This document shows positions 7,392 through 16,900 of a stretch of 47,752 nt of DNA, in pieces. Position 1 is the first letter of the stretch. Every line of letters starts with the position of its first letter. Location: assembly GCA_036262515.1 (NCBI GenBank), contig DATAIT010000032.1, positions 1 through 47,752 of the forward strand. The letters run 5' to 3'. The notes beneath the pieces were generated by a model that saw nothing but the letters and a program-made list of their open reading frames with translations, was not told the origin of the DNA and did not search any database. The stretch is from Acidimicrobiales bacterium. GTDB lineage: Bacteria; Actinomycetota; Acidimicrobiia; Acidimicrobiales; GCA-2861595. The position numbers and the translations under genes were made by a program.

Positions 7392-9260
7392 ATGGGCTCG
7401 ACGCGCCACCGCCCGGTCCGCCCTCGGTGGTGGGGCGCCGCCGCCGCGTCGGCGGTGGTGGCGATGATGGCGCTCGGAGGCGCCCGGGCGGCGGCCGGTC
7501 CCACCCGCCTCGATCGGGGACCACGGCGGGCCCAGTCGGGGATCGAGCGCACCGTCGTCTACGACGTCGACCTGCGGATCGAGGCGAGCGGGGACCTGGT
7601 CGTCACCGAGACGATCGCCCAGGACTTCGGCTCGTCCCCACGGCACGGGATCATCCGGGAGATCCCGGTCCGCCTCCGCTACGACGACCGCTTCGACCGC
7701 GTCTACCCGCTGCGCGTCGAATCCGTCTCCGCCTCGCCGGGCACGCCGGCCGCCTACCGGGTCGAGAGATCGGGGGGCACGGCCCGCATCCGGATCGGCG
7801 ACGCCGACCGCACCATCAGCGGACCGCACACCTACACGGTGGTGTACCGCGTCGAGCAGGCACTCAACGCCTTCGACGACCACGAGGAGCTGTACTGGAA
7901 CGCCATCGGGTCGGGATGGCAGCAGCCCGTCGACAGGGCCTCGGTCACGGTCGAGGCTCCCGCCGCCATCCAGCAGGTGGCCTGCTTCACCGGGCCCGAC
8001 GGCTCGAGTCTGCCGTGCCAGGAGAAGAGCGCCGACGGAGCCACCGCCCGGTTCGGCCAGAGTGGGATGGCGCCCTACGAGAATCTCACCGTGGTGGCCG
8101 CCCTCCCGACGGGAGCCGTTCCCGAACCCGTGCCTCGGCTCGAGGAGCGGCGCACGCTGGCTCGAGCCTTCTCGGTCACGCCGGGGACCGTGGGGGCGTC
8201 GGCCGGCCTCCTGGGTGCGGCGGTGGCCGGGATCGCCGTCCTGGTATGGAGGGTGGGACGGGATCGGCGCTACGCCGGTTCCGGGGTGGATGTCGTGTTC
8301 GGCGGGCCCGGAAGCGCCGAGCAGGCCGTCGGCGTCCTCGAACGGCCCACCACACCAGTCGAGTTCGCGCCGCCCGACGGGCTCCGCCCGGGCCAGGTCG
8401 GCACGCTGGTCGACGAGCGGGCGAACCCACTCGACGTCATCGCGACCATCGTCGACCTGGCCGTGCGGGGTTACCTGCGCATCGACGAGATCCCCAAGAC
8501 GGGCTGGTTCGGCAAGCCCGACTGGACCCTCGTCAGGCTGAAGGACGCCGACGACGCCCTGAAGCCCTACGAGTCGGTGCTGCTGGGCGGTCTGTTCCGC
8601 AGTGGGACGGAGGTCAAGCTGTCGTCGCTCAAGGACGAGTTCGCCACGCGCCTCCACCAGGTCGAGGACATGCTCTACGCCGACGCCGTCCGCCAGAAGT
8701 GGTTCGCCACGCGGCCCGACAAGGTGCGGGCCCGATGGATCGCCATCGGCGCCCTGGTGGCGGCGGCCGGTGTGGCGTTGACCGTCCTGGTCGCCCTGCG
8801 GACCCATGCCGGGCTGGTCCCCCTCCCGGTCGTCGTCGCCGGCCTGCTCGTGATGGCGTTCAGCCGGTCGATGCCGCGCCGCACCGCCCAGGGCACGGCG
8901 GTGCTGCGCCGCGTCATGGGCTTCCGCCGCTTCATGGAGGAGTCCGAGGGTGAGCGGGCCCGCTTCGCCGAGCGGGCCAACCTGTTCTCGGAGTACCTCC
9001 CGTACGCCATCGTCTTCGGCTGCACGGAGAAGTGGGCTCGCACCTTCGCCGGCATCGACGGCGAGCTGCCGGACGTCGGCTGGTACGCCGGTTCCCGTCC
9101 CTTCACGGTCGGCTACTTCTCGTCGTCGATGGACGGATTCACGACGACCACGGCGGGCACGATCACGTCCACGCCGTCCGGCTCGGGCGCCAGCGGCTTC
9201 AGCGGCGGTGGTGGGTTCTCCGGCGGCGGCGGGGGCGGCGGAGGCGGCGGCTCCTGGTGA
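7392..9260 (+). CDS. DUF2207 membrane protein
   Basis: 622 residues from ATG 7392. A signal peptide or first helix is followed by the extracytoplasmic DUF2207 beta domain (VYDVDLRIEASGDLVVTETI near 55; HGIIREIPVRLRYDD; TYTVVYRVEQALNAFDDHEELYWN). A helix follows at about 270-290, then a cytosolic region (NPLDVIATIVDLAVRGYLRI), two further helices (about 450-500), RFAERANLFSEYLPYAIVFG, and the glycine-rich tail ending GGGGSW that is typical of this family. The biochemical role of the family is unknown. It is divergent from the MoxR operon and followed by a secreted protease. Confidence 0.9.
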   Translation: MGSTRHRPVRPRWWGAAAASAVVAMMALGGARAAAGPTRLDRGPRRAQSGIERTVVYDVDLRIEASGDLVVTETIAQDFGSSPRHGIIREIPVRLRYDDRFDRVYPLRVESVSASPGTPAAYRVERSGGTARIRIGDADRTISGPHTYTVVYRVEQALNAFDDHEELYWNAIGSGWQQPVDRASVTVEAPAAIQQVACFTGPDGSSLPCQEKSADGATARFGQSGMAPYENLTVVAALPTGAVPEPVPRLEERRTLARAFSVTPGTVGASAGLLGAAVAGIAVLVWRVGRDRRYAGSGVDVVFGGPGSAEQAVGVLERPTTPVEFAPPDGLRPGQVGTLVDERANPLDVIATIVDLAVRGYLRIDEIPKTGWFGKPDWTLVRLKDADDALKPYESVLLGGLFRSGTEVKLSSLKDEFATRLHQVEDMLYADAVRQKWFATRPDKVRARWIAIGALVAAAGVALTVLVALRTHAGLVPLPVVVAGLLVMAFSRSMPRRTAQGTAVLRRVMGFRRFMEESEGERARFAERANLFSEYLPYAIVFGCTEKWARTFAGIDGELPDVGWYAGSRPFTVGYFSSSMDGFTTTTAGTITSTPSGSGASGFSGGGGFSGGGGGGGGGGSW

Positions 9261-9312
9261 GCTGCGGGCGAAGCACCCCGCCGAGCGGCAGCCGCCGCTG
9301 CCTGCCGGGCGT

Positions 9313-9318
9313 TAGCGT
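9313..9318 (+). promoter_or_regulatory. -10 box of the secreted protease gene (leaderless)
   Basis: TAGCGT ends 8 nt before the ATG at 9327, with no ribosome binding site between them. Confidence 0.5.
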
Positions 9319-9326
9319 TCGGGCGC

Positions 9327-10775
9327 ATGCGCCGCTCGTCCCTGGTCGTGGCGGCCGCTGCCGTCGCCGTGTCCGCCGCCCTCATCGCCGTGATCGCCGC
9401 CGCCGACACCGACGACGGGGCGGCCGGTGGGGACGCCGCTCGACACGGTGCTCGGGTCGGGGGTTGCGCGTCGGGGGCGGCGGCGAGCTCGCGGGCGAGG
9501 GTGATCCTGCGCTGTGTGGCGCCGTCGCTCGCCTTCGTCTCCTCCCCGCTCGGCACCGGCAGCGGCATCCTCGTCGACGACCGCTACGTCGTCACGAACG
9601 CCCACGTCGTCGATCCCTTCGGCATGGTGGACCTGGTGTTCGGGCAGACCGAGCACCATCGCGACGTCCCGGTGACGGGCGTCGATTTCGCCGCCGACCT
9701 CGCCCTCGTCGGACCGGTGGACACCGCACGGAGGCCGCTCCCCGTGGCTGATTACGACCGCGTCCACCGGGGCGACGACGTGTACCTCGTGGGGTACCCG
9801 GGCGAGGTGGACGACGAGCCGGAGGCGACCATCTCGCGCGGCATCCTGTCGCGCACCCGCAGGGCGCGCGGCTTCGACCTAACCTTCCTCCAGACCGACG
9901 CCGCCATCGGCGGTGGCCAGAGCGGCGGGGCGCTGGTGGACGACGGCGGCCAGGTGGTGGGCGTGTCGGGGTTCTCCTTCGCCGAGGAGTTCGCCCTGGC
10001 GCTCTCGGGTCGTGACACGCGACGGGCCATCCGGCACATCCGCAACGGCGACACGGCACCGTACGTCCCGTTCCCGCCGGCGGGCGCCACCACCGGTGCG
10101 TTCGACCTGGCCGGGCCGGAGGATGCGCAGGTGCTGACGCTGCACACGCGCCGGTCCGAGGAGGTCCGCCTCGATCTTGCACCGGAGCTCCGGCCGGCCG
10201 TGTACGCCGCGGACCTCGACGGCGGGGACGTCTACTTCCAGAATCAGGAGGCAGTGGACGCGGCGCGGGAGGCCGGTGAGGATGTGGAGGGGACCGACGA
10301 GGTGGACGTGCCCGAGACGCCCGGCGTGTACAAGTTCGAGGTTCCGGCGAACACCTACGCCGTGATCCAGGTCGGAACGCGGCTGGCCGAGGGTGCGCAT
10401 GTGGCGTACACGTCGAACGTGGCCCTCGGGCGCTACGACGACGCCGACGACGACCGGCCGATCGAGGTCGGCGAGCGGGTGCAGGGGACCATCGACCCGC
10501 TCGAGCTGGCCGGTGACACCTACGTCGTCGATCTGGAGCAGGGCGAGCAGGTCGACGTGTTCGCCGGATCGGCGACCGGCGACGTGGGCTACGAGGTGCG
10601 GGCCCCGGGTCAGACCGGTGCGGATGCCACCTACGTCGACGACTCCGGGCTCGGCCTGTTCGGTGCCGACGCAAGGGACGTCTATGTCGCCGATGCCTCG
10701 GGCCCGCACCGCATCACGGTGTACTCCGCCGACGGCACCGGCACCGGCTACGTCCTCGAGGTCCTGCCCGCCTGA
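9327..10775 (+). CDS. Secreted trypsin-like (S1 family) serine protease
   Basis: 482 residues. An N-terminal hydrophobic signal or anchor segment (7-26) precedes the protease domain. The triad is His93 (VVTNAHVVD), Asp124 (AADLALV) and Ser199 (GGGQSGGALVDD), with the HtrA-like TGSGILVDDRYVVTNAHV strand. Cys47 and Cys63 could form a disulfide. There is no PDZ domain; instead about 250 residues of beta-rich repeats follow, in part like pre-peptidase C-terminal domains (GERVQGTIDPLELAGDTYVV). It probably acts outside the membrane in protein quality control or processing. It follows the DUF2207 gene with its own -10 box and is closed by a hairpin. Confidence 0.88.
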   Translation: MRRSSLVVAAAAVAVSAALIAVIAAADTDDGAAGGDAARHGARVGGCASGAAASSRARVILRCVAPSLAFVSSPLGTGSGILVDDRYVVTNAHVVDPFGMVDLVFGQTEHHRDVPVTGVDFAADLALVGPVDTARRPLPVADYDRVHRGDDVYLVGYPGEVDDEPEATISRGILSRTRRARGFDLTFLQTDAAIGGGQSGGALVDDGGQVVGVSGFSFAEEFALALSGRDTRRAIRHIRNGDTAPYVPFPPAGATTGAFDLAGPEDAQVLTLHTRRSEEVRLDLAPELRPAVYAADLDGGDVYFQNQEAVDAAREAGEDVEGTDEVDVPETPGVYKFEVPANTYAVIQVGTRLAEGAHVAYTSNVALGRYDDADDDRPIEVGERVQGTIDPLELAGDTYVVDLEQGEQVDVFAGSATGDVGYEVRAPGQTGADATYVDDSGLGLFGADARDVYVADASGPHRITVYSADGTGTGYVLEVLPA

Positions 10776-10801
10776 GGGACGGCGGGCCGGCCGCGTCCCT
10801 C
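10774..10801 (+). terminator. Hairpin after the protease gene
   Basis: An 8-bp stem GAGGGACG / CGTCCCTC encloses a 12-nt GC-rich interior. It begins inside the stop codon and has no T-tract. Confidence 0.5.
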
Positions 10802-10876
10802 GCCGGCGACGGCGACATGTTAGGAAGGTCGGCGATTGGCGCCGAGCCATGCCGGTGGAGCGGTGGCAGGAGACGT

Positions 10877-11710
10877 GTGACGCCGAAGGTGAAGGAGACA
10901 GCGGGTCGTGGTGGCGGCGGACGCCGCGACCCGCGTTCCGACGGCGACCTGGTCGTGGCGGCCGCAGACGGCGAGCAGGCCGCCTTCGCCGAGCTCTACC
11001 GCCGCCATCTGGCCAAGGCCCGCCGGGCGGCGCGAGCGGTGGTCGCCAACGCCGACGACACGGCTGACGCCGTCTCGGACGCGTTCGCCAACGTGTTCCG
11101 GGTCGTGCGGTCCGGCCGATTCCCCGAGGGCGCCGGGTTCGAGGCGTACCTCGTGACGGCCGCCCGCCGGGCCGCCATCGACCAGGTGCGGCGGGCGTCC
11201 CGAACGGTTCCCGGCGACGGCCTGGCGCACGCCGAGGCGCCCTCGACCGACGCCCGGCCGTCGGAACGGGTGGTGGCGGTCGAGAGCGCCGCCCTCGTGG
11301 CGCGCGCATTCCTGGGGCTGGCCACCCATCTGCGGGCCGTGCTCTACCTCACCGAGATCGAGGGGCTGGCGATGCGCGACGCGGCGGCCGTCCTCGGGGT
11401 CACCCCCAACGCCTGCGCCCAGCGCGCCGTGCGGGCACGGGCCCGGCTCCGCCAGCGCTACCTCCAGGCCCATGTCGCGCCCGGCGCCGAGCGGCGGTGC
11501 CGCGACACGGTGGACCAGCTCGGCGCCTACGTGGGCGCCGGTCTGTCCCCCCGGGACGCCGTCAAGGTGGAGGAGCATCTGGCCGGGTGCGAGACGTGCC
11601 GGCACCGGGTCGTCGAGCTGCGCGACATCGGCACCGTGCTGCGGCGGGCCGTCCCGGTGGCGTCGTTCGACGTCACCGGCCTCGTCGGTCCGCCCGGTCC
11701 GGCCGGGTGA
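10877..11710 (+). CDS. ECF sigma factor with fused C-terminal zinc-finger domain
   Basis: 277 residues from GTG 10877, which has AGGAG 5 nt upstream; a longer frame to 10817 lacks such a site. Region 2 is FAELYRRHLAKARRAARAV...DAVSDAFANVFR, and region 4 is TEIEGLAMRDAAAVLGVTPN...AVRARARLRQRYL. The last 90 residues carry RRCRDTV...VEEHLAGCETCRHRV, an H-x3-C-x2-C finger as found in zinc anti-sigma factors. Sigma and anti-sigma-type finger are thus on one chain, and no separate anti-sigma gene follows. The finger may restrain the sigma in cis or sense redox state or metal; this is inference. The next gene is convergent. Confidence 0.88.
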   Translation: MTPKVKETAGRGGGGRRDPRSDGDLVVAAADGEQAAFAELYRRHLAKARRAARAVVANADDTADAVSDAFANVFRVVRSGRFPEGAGFEAYLVTAARRAAIDQVRRASRTVPGDGLAHAEAPSTDARPSERVVAVESAALVARAFLGLATHLRAVLYLTEIEGLAMRDAAAVLGVTPNACAQRAVRARARLRQRYLQAHVAPGAERRCRDTVDQLGAYVGAGLSPRDAVKVEEHLAGCETCRHRVVELRDIGTVLRRAVPVASFDVTGLVGPPGPAG

Positions 11711-11740
11711 TCGCCACGGAAGCCGGACGCCGCCGCTCGC

Positions 11741-12796
11741 TCACCGTACGTTGATCGGGTTGGCCGCCGGCGGCAGGGCCACGAGGGTCTTGCCGGGCAG
11801 GAACTGCACCGGAGCGCCCGCTCCGTCGGTATAGGTCGTGGGCGTGGTGGCCGAGGTCTTCTTCCACTTGACGGCGGCCTGCTTCCCCTGGGAGAGGACG
11901 ATGGCGTCGCCCTCCCCGATCACGGCCGCCTCGTCGACGGCGGAGCCGGCCGGGTCCTTGAAGCCGGTCGCCTTGTACGAGGTGCGCTGGATGATGACGT
12001 TGGCGAAGGCGAGCTGGCCACCGCCCTCGGTGGCGTGGGGCCTGCCGTCCGACGAGCGCTTCCACGTGCTGGACGCGGCGTCGTAGTCGACGGTGAACGT
12101 CGTCGCCCCGAAGGCCACCGTGGCGCTGGTGGCCGGGGCGGCGCCCGCCGGAGCGAAGGTGCCGCCGGCCGGCAGGAAGTCGAACAGCTTGGGCGGCGGG
12201 TCGGTGTGGTCCTTGGCCAGCGACCGCAGCTTGGCCGTGGTGGTGTACGTGGCGTAGGGCCGGCTCTTGCCGGCCGGGTGCTGGAAGCCCTCCCCGGACC
12301 TTCCTTCGCTCACCACCGTGACCGGCTGGGCCCGCGCCAGCGTCTCGAAGGCCGGGATGCCGCCGGCGAACGCGAAGACGCCGCCGAACGTCCCGACGAG
12401 CCCGGGATCGGTGGAGCGCACCGAGCGCACCGGGCCCACCAGATCGGCGTCCTCGGAGTGGAACACGGCGATGAAGCGCGTGAAGCCCCCCTCGACCTTC
12501 TCCTCGATGAGCAGGTCGGCCTTGTCGATCCCGCTCTGGGGGCGACCCTTCGGGGTGTTGTCGACCTTCACGGACAGGGCCGGACGCTTGGCCACCGACC
12601 CGTCGGCCAGCACCACGCCGGTGAGCGGGGCGGGGACGGGAGCGGCGGTGGTGGTCGTGGTGTCGCCGCCGCCGCCCGCCTTGGACGCCTTGCCGCCGCC
12701 GTCGTCGCCCCCGCCACTGCACGCGCCGACCGCAAGCGTGGCAGCGGCGAGAAGGGCGAACAGACGCGGACGGGCAGGGCTTCGGAACTGACGCAT
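11741..12796 (-). CDS. DUF3048 (YerB-like) lipoprotein 1
   Basis: 351 residues. A lipoprotein signal ends in the lipobox LAVGAC, followed by a Gly/Lys/Thr linker. The DUF3048 N-terminal domain has ALSVKVDNTPKGRPQSGIDK, ADLLIEEKVEGGFTRFIAVF and GPVRSVRSTD; the C-terminal domain includes IIQRTSYKATGFKDPAGS. These match the family (Bacillus YerB type), whose function is not established. The ATG at 12796 follows a -10 box by 5 nt. It is divergent from a paralogue, and the two share a 61-bp promoter region. Confidence 0.9.
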   Translation of the reverse strand: MRQFRSPARPRLFALLAAATLAVGACSGGGDDGGGKASKAGGGGDTTTTTAAPVPAPLTGVVLADGSVAKRPALSVKVDNTPKGRPQSGIDKADLLIEEKVEGGFTRFIAVFHSEDADLVGPVRSVRSTDPGLVGTFGGVFAFAGGIPAFETLARAQPVTVVSEGRSGEGFQHPAGKSRPYATYTTTAKLRSLAKDHTDPPPKLFDFLPAGGTFAPAGAAPATSATVAFGATTFTVDYDAASSTWKRSSDGRPHATEGGGQLAFANVIIQRTSYKATGFKDPAGSAVDEAAVIGEGDAIVLSQGKQAAVKWKKTSATTPTTYTDGAGAPVQFLPGKTLVALPPAANPINVR

Positions 12797-12801
12797 GGCG
12801 C

Positions 12802-12807
12802 ATGCTA
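12802..12807 (-). promoter_or_regulatory. -10 box of DUF3048 gene 1 (leaderless)
   Basis: TAGCAT on the minus strand lies 5 nt before the ATG at 12796. The divergent gene at 12858 has only the weaker GAGGAT at the corresponding place. Confidence 0.5.
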
Positions 12808-12857
12808 CGGCGTGGGGCTGACGGGAGCGGGAGGCCCCAGGTGCGAGGATGTGGCCC

Positions 12858-13895
12858 ATGCGACCCCGTACCCTCGCCGTTCCGCTGCTCGCCTCGTGCC
12901 TCGTCCTCGTCGCGTGTGGAGGAGGCGACGACAAGAAGGCGGCGACCACGACGACCACCACGGCGCCTGCGACCGCCGCGCCGGCCGCTGCGGGCGACGC
13001 CGCGCCGCTCACCGGGTTGCCCCAGCCCGACGCCGCCCGGCGCATGCGGCCCGCCCTCGTCGTCAAGATCGACAACGCCCCCATCGGCCGCCCGCAGACC
13101 GGGTTCAACCAGGCGGACGTGGTCGTCGTGGAGAAGGTCGAAGGTCACATCACCCGGCTGTTCAGCATCTTCCAGACCAACGATTCGGACCCGATCGGCC
13201 CCGTCCGCTCCGCCCGGTCCACCGACATCGCCCTGGTGACGCCGCTCAACCGACCCCTGTTCGCGTATGCCGGCACCAACGCCGCCTTCCAGGCCCTGGT
13301 CGACAAGGCGCCGCTGGTCGACGTCGGGTACAACAAGGCGGCACCCGACTACAAGCGGACCGGGGGCAAGAAGCCGCCGTACAACCTGTTCACCAACACG
13401 TCCTCGCTGTACAAGCGGGCGCCCGCCGGGGCCAAGGCGCCTCCGCCCCTGTTCGTCTACCGCCCGGCCGGCCAGGCGGGGACGGGTGACGCCAGCAGCG
13501 GCCTGCACGTGACCTACCAGGCGGGGGGTCGGGCCACGAACGTCGACTACGCATGGGACGCCGGCTCGGGGTCGTGGAAGCGCACCCAGGACGGTTCCCC
13601 GTTCAGCGACTCGGCCGGCATGCAGGCGGCTCCGAAGAACGTGGTGGTCCAGTTCGTCACCTACAAGGACACGGGCCAGCGCGACCCGTCCGGCGCGGTG
13701 GTCGACGAGGGCCAGCTCATCGGCTCCGGTGACGCGTGGGTCTTCAGCGACGGCAAGGTCGTCAAGGGGAAGTGGTCCAAGGCCACGGCGGAGGCCGTGA
13801 CGTCCTACGCCGACGCGACCGGCAAGCCCGTCGGGCTCACACCCGGCACCACCTGGGTCGAGTTGGCACCACCAGGCGCCGCGCAGGCCAAGTAG
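12858..13895 (+). CDS. DUF3048 (YerB-like) lipoprotein 2
   Basis: 345 residues from the second ATG (12858); the frame also opens at 12849. The lipobox is LVLVAC, followed by a Thr-rich linker. The DUF3048 core is present: ALVVKIDNAPIGRPQTGFNQ, ADVVVVEKVEGHITRLFSIF, GPVRSARSTDIAL, and in the C-terminal domain VVQFVTYKDTGQRDPSGA. It is a clear paralogue of the divergent gene at 11741-12796, so the pair arose by inverted duplication or fusion of two loci. It should be anchored on the outer face of the membrane. The SARP-type regulator follows after 29 bp but has its own -10 box. Confidence 0.9.
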   Translation: MRPRTLAVPLLASCLVLVACGGGDDKKAATTTTTTAPATAAPAAAGDAAPLTGLPQPDAARRMRPALVVKIDNAPIGRPQTGFNQADVVVVEKVEGHITRLFSIFQTNDSDPIGPVRSARSTDIALVTPLNRPLFAYAGTNAAFQALVDKAPLVDVGYNKAAPDYKRTGGKKPPYNLFTNTSSLYKRAPAGAKAPPPLFVYRPAGQAGTGDASSGLHVTYQAGGRATNVDYAWDAGSGSWKRTQDGSPFSDSAGMQAAPKNVVVQFVTYKDTGQRDPSGAVVDEGQLIGSGDAWVFSDGKVVKGKWSKATAEAVTSYADATGKPVGLTPGTTWVELAPPGAAQAK

Positions 13896-13911
13896 GCCGC
13901 CGGGGCGCCGC

Positions 13912-13917
13912 TACGTT
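13912..13917 (+). promoter_or_regulatory. -10 box of the SARP-like regulator gene (leaderless)
   Basis: TACGTT lies 7 nt before the ATG at 13925, with no ribosome binding site. Confidence 0.5.
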
Positions 13918-13924
13918 TGCCTCG

Positions 13925-16900
13925 ATGGCCCTGCGGATCGCGCTGGCGGGCCGGGTGGAGGTCGAGGCGGAAGGCGGGCCGGTCGACACCGGGCGGCTCG
14001 GGTCCCTCGGCCGCCTCACCCTCGCCTACCTCGTGACCGAGCGTCACCGGCCGGTGCCGCGCCACGAGCTGGCCGATGTGCTCTGGGGCGAGGCGCCGCC
14101 GAGGTCGTGGGAGACGGCGCTGCGGGGGGCGGTGTCGAAGGTCCGGGCCGTCCTCGCCGCCGCCGGGTTGGCGCCGATGGAGGCGCTCACCACTTCGGCC
14201 GGGTGTTACCAGCTGCACCTGCCGGCCGGAACCGTGGTCGACGTGGAGGAGGCGGCGGAGGCCGTCGAGCGGGCGACGGACGCGCTGGCGTCGCCGGGGC
14301 AGCCGGCGGGGCGGGCCGGGCAGGCGGCGGCAGGAGCGGCGGCGATCGCCAGCCGCCGGTTCCTCCCCGGGGCGTCGGGCTCCTGGGTCGACCGCCGGCA
14401 GGCCGAGCTGGAGGATCTCCGGCTCCAGGCCCTCGAGGTCGTCAGCGACGCGTCGGCGGTCGCCGGAGACTGGGCGGCCGCGCTGGCGGCCGCCGAGGAG
14501 GCCGTCACCCTGGAGCCCTTCCGGGAGTCCGCCCGGCTCCGGGTCCTCGCCGCCCACGCCGGTGCGGGGAACCGGGCGGAGGCGCTGCGCGCCTACGAGC
14601 GGGCCCGGCGCCTCCTCGCCGAGGAGCTCGGCATGGACCCGTCACCGGCGCTCCAGGCCGCGTACGTGGCCCTGCTCGGCAACGAGGACCCGACGCCGGC
14701 GGGGCGGGTGGTGCCGATCTCGCCGCCGCCGGTCCCCCCGCCGCCGGTCGCGCCGCCGCCGCCCCCCGGATTGCCGGCGCCGCTCACCAGCTTCGTCGGC
14801 CGAGCCGATGCCATCGCCGAGGTCGAGCGCCTCCTGTCATCGGCCCGCCTGCTCAGCCTCACGGGCACCGGCGGCATGGGCAAGACCCGCCTGGCCCTGC
14901 GGGTGGCCGCCGACGTGGCCGCCGCCGACCCGGCCGCTGTTGCGCTCGTGGAGCTGGGCCCGCTGTCCGACCCCGACCTGGTGCCCCAGCAGGTCCTGTC
15001 CGCCCTGGGTCTGAGCGAGCAGGCGGGCCGCAGCCCACTGGACACGGTCACGTCCCATCTCTGCACGCGGCCCGTGCTGCTCGTCCTCGACAACTGCGAG
15101 CACGTCCTGGAGGCGGCGGCCGGAGTGGCCGGCTCGCTGCTGCGGGCCTGCGCGGACCTGCGGGTGCTGGCCACGACCCGGGAGCCGCTCAAGGTGGCGG
15201 GCGAGGTGGTGTGGCGGGTGCCCACGCTGTCGGTCCCGGACCCCACCACGGCCGGCGGTGACGATCTCACGCTCGACGAGCTCCGCCAGTTCGAGGCGGT
15301 GCGCCTGTTCCTCGACCGGGCGGCCGCCGTCCGCCCCGACCTCGACCTCGGCGATGCCGACGCGCCGGCGCTGGCCGCCGTCGTGCGGCGGCTCGACGGC
15401 ATCCCGCTGGCCGTGGAGCTGGCCGCAGGTCGGGTGGCCATGTTCTCGGTGGCCGAGCTGGCCGAGCGCCTCGACGACCGCTTCCGGCTGCTCGCCGGGG
15501 GCAGTCGCTCGTCGCCCGAACGCCACCAGACGCTGCGGGGCGCGGTGGACTGGACGTACGACGCCCTGGCCCCCGCCGAGGCGACGATGTTCACCCGCCT
15601 GTCGGTCTTCGCCTCCGCCTTCTCGCTGGCCGCGGCCGAGGAGGTGGCCGCCGGCGACGGCATCAAACCCGGCGACGTGGCGGGCCTCGTGTCGAGCCTG
15701 GTCGACAAGTCGATGGTCGTCGCCGACCACGGGCCGGGGGCCACGCGCTACCGCCTGCTCGAGACCATGCGCAGGTACGGGCTCGAGCGGCTGGGCGAGG
15801 ACCGTGCCAACGAGGCGACCCGGCGCCACGCCCACCTGGCCTGGGCGGCGGGGCTGGCGGTGCGGGCCGAGTCGGCGTTGCGAGGCCCCGACCAGGCCCA
15901 CTGGCTGGAGGTCCTCGAAGTGGCGCTCGACGACATCCGGGCCGCCCTGGCGTGGGGCGGCGACAACCCCGGGACGGAGCAGGCCACGGTCGCCGTCGGC
16001 CTGGCGGCCGCCCTCGAGCGCTTCTGGGAGGTCCGGGGCTACCTGAGCGAGGGCCGGAGGTGGCTCGAGTCGTTGCTGGCCGCCGGCGGGGCGGCGGCTC
16101 CCGCCGTCCGCGCCCGCGCCCTCGCCTCGGCCGCCATCCTGGCCCAGCGCCAGGGGGACTACGGGCCGGCGCGGGCGATGCACACCGAGAGCCTTCGCCT
16201 GGCCCGAGAGGCGGGCGACGAGCGGGGCGTGGCCGCCGCCGTGCACGGACTGGCCAACCTGGCCGTCCTGCAGGGCGACTTCGCAGCCGCCCGCCCGCTC
16301 TACGAGCAGGTGCTCGCCATCGGTCGCGCCCTGGGCGACGACAACGTGGTGGCCGCCGCCCTCACCAACCTCGGCACGGTGGCCCACAACCAGGCCGACT
16401 TCGCCGAGGCCGAGGGCTTCTCCAGGGACAGCCTGGCGGTGCGGCGGCGCATGGGCGACCGCCATGGGATCGCCATGGTGACCGGCAACCTCGCCTATCT
16501 GGCCTTCCAGCTGGGCGACCACACGGCGGCCCGGACGCTCTACGGCGAGAGCCTGGCCCTTCAGCGCCAGCTCGGCGACCGCCCCGGGATCGCCAACTCC
16601 CTGGCCAACCTCGGGTACCTGGCCCTGACCGAGGGCGACCTGGCCGACGCCTCGTCGCTGCTGGAGGAGAGCCTGGCCCTGGCCGGCGAGCTCGGCGACA
16701 AGTACTGGATGGCGCTCTCGCTCCTGCGTCTGGCCAAGGTCGCCCGGGCGGCGGGCGACCACGCCCGTGCGTCGGAGCTCGACGCCAGGGCGCTCACCCT
16801 GGCCAGCGGCATGGGTGCCAAACGGGCCATGGCCGAGTGGCTCGAGGGCCTGGCCCGCACGGCCGTGGCCCGCGGCGCCCACCGGCGGGCGATCGTCCTG

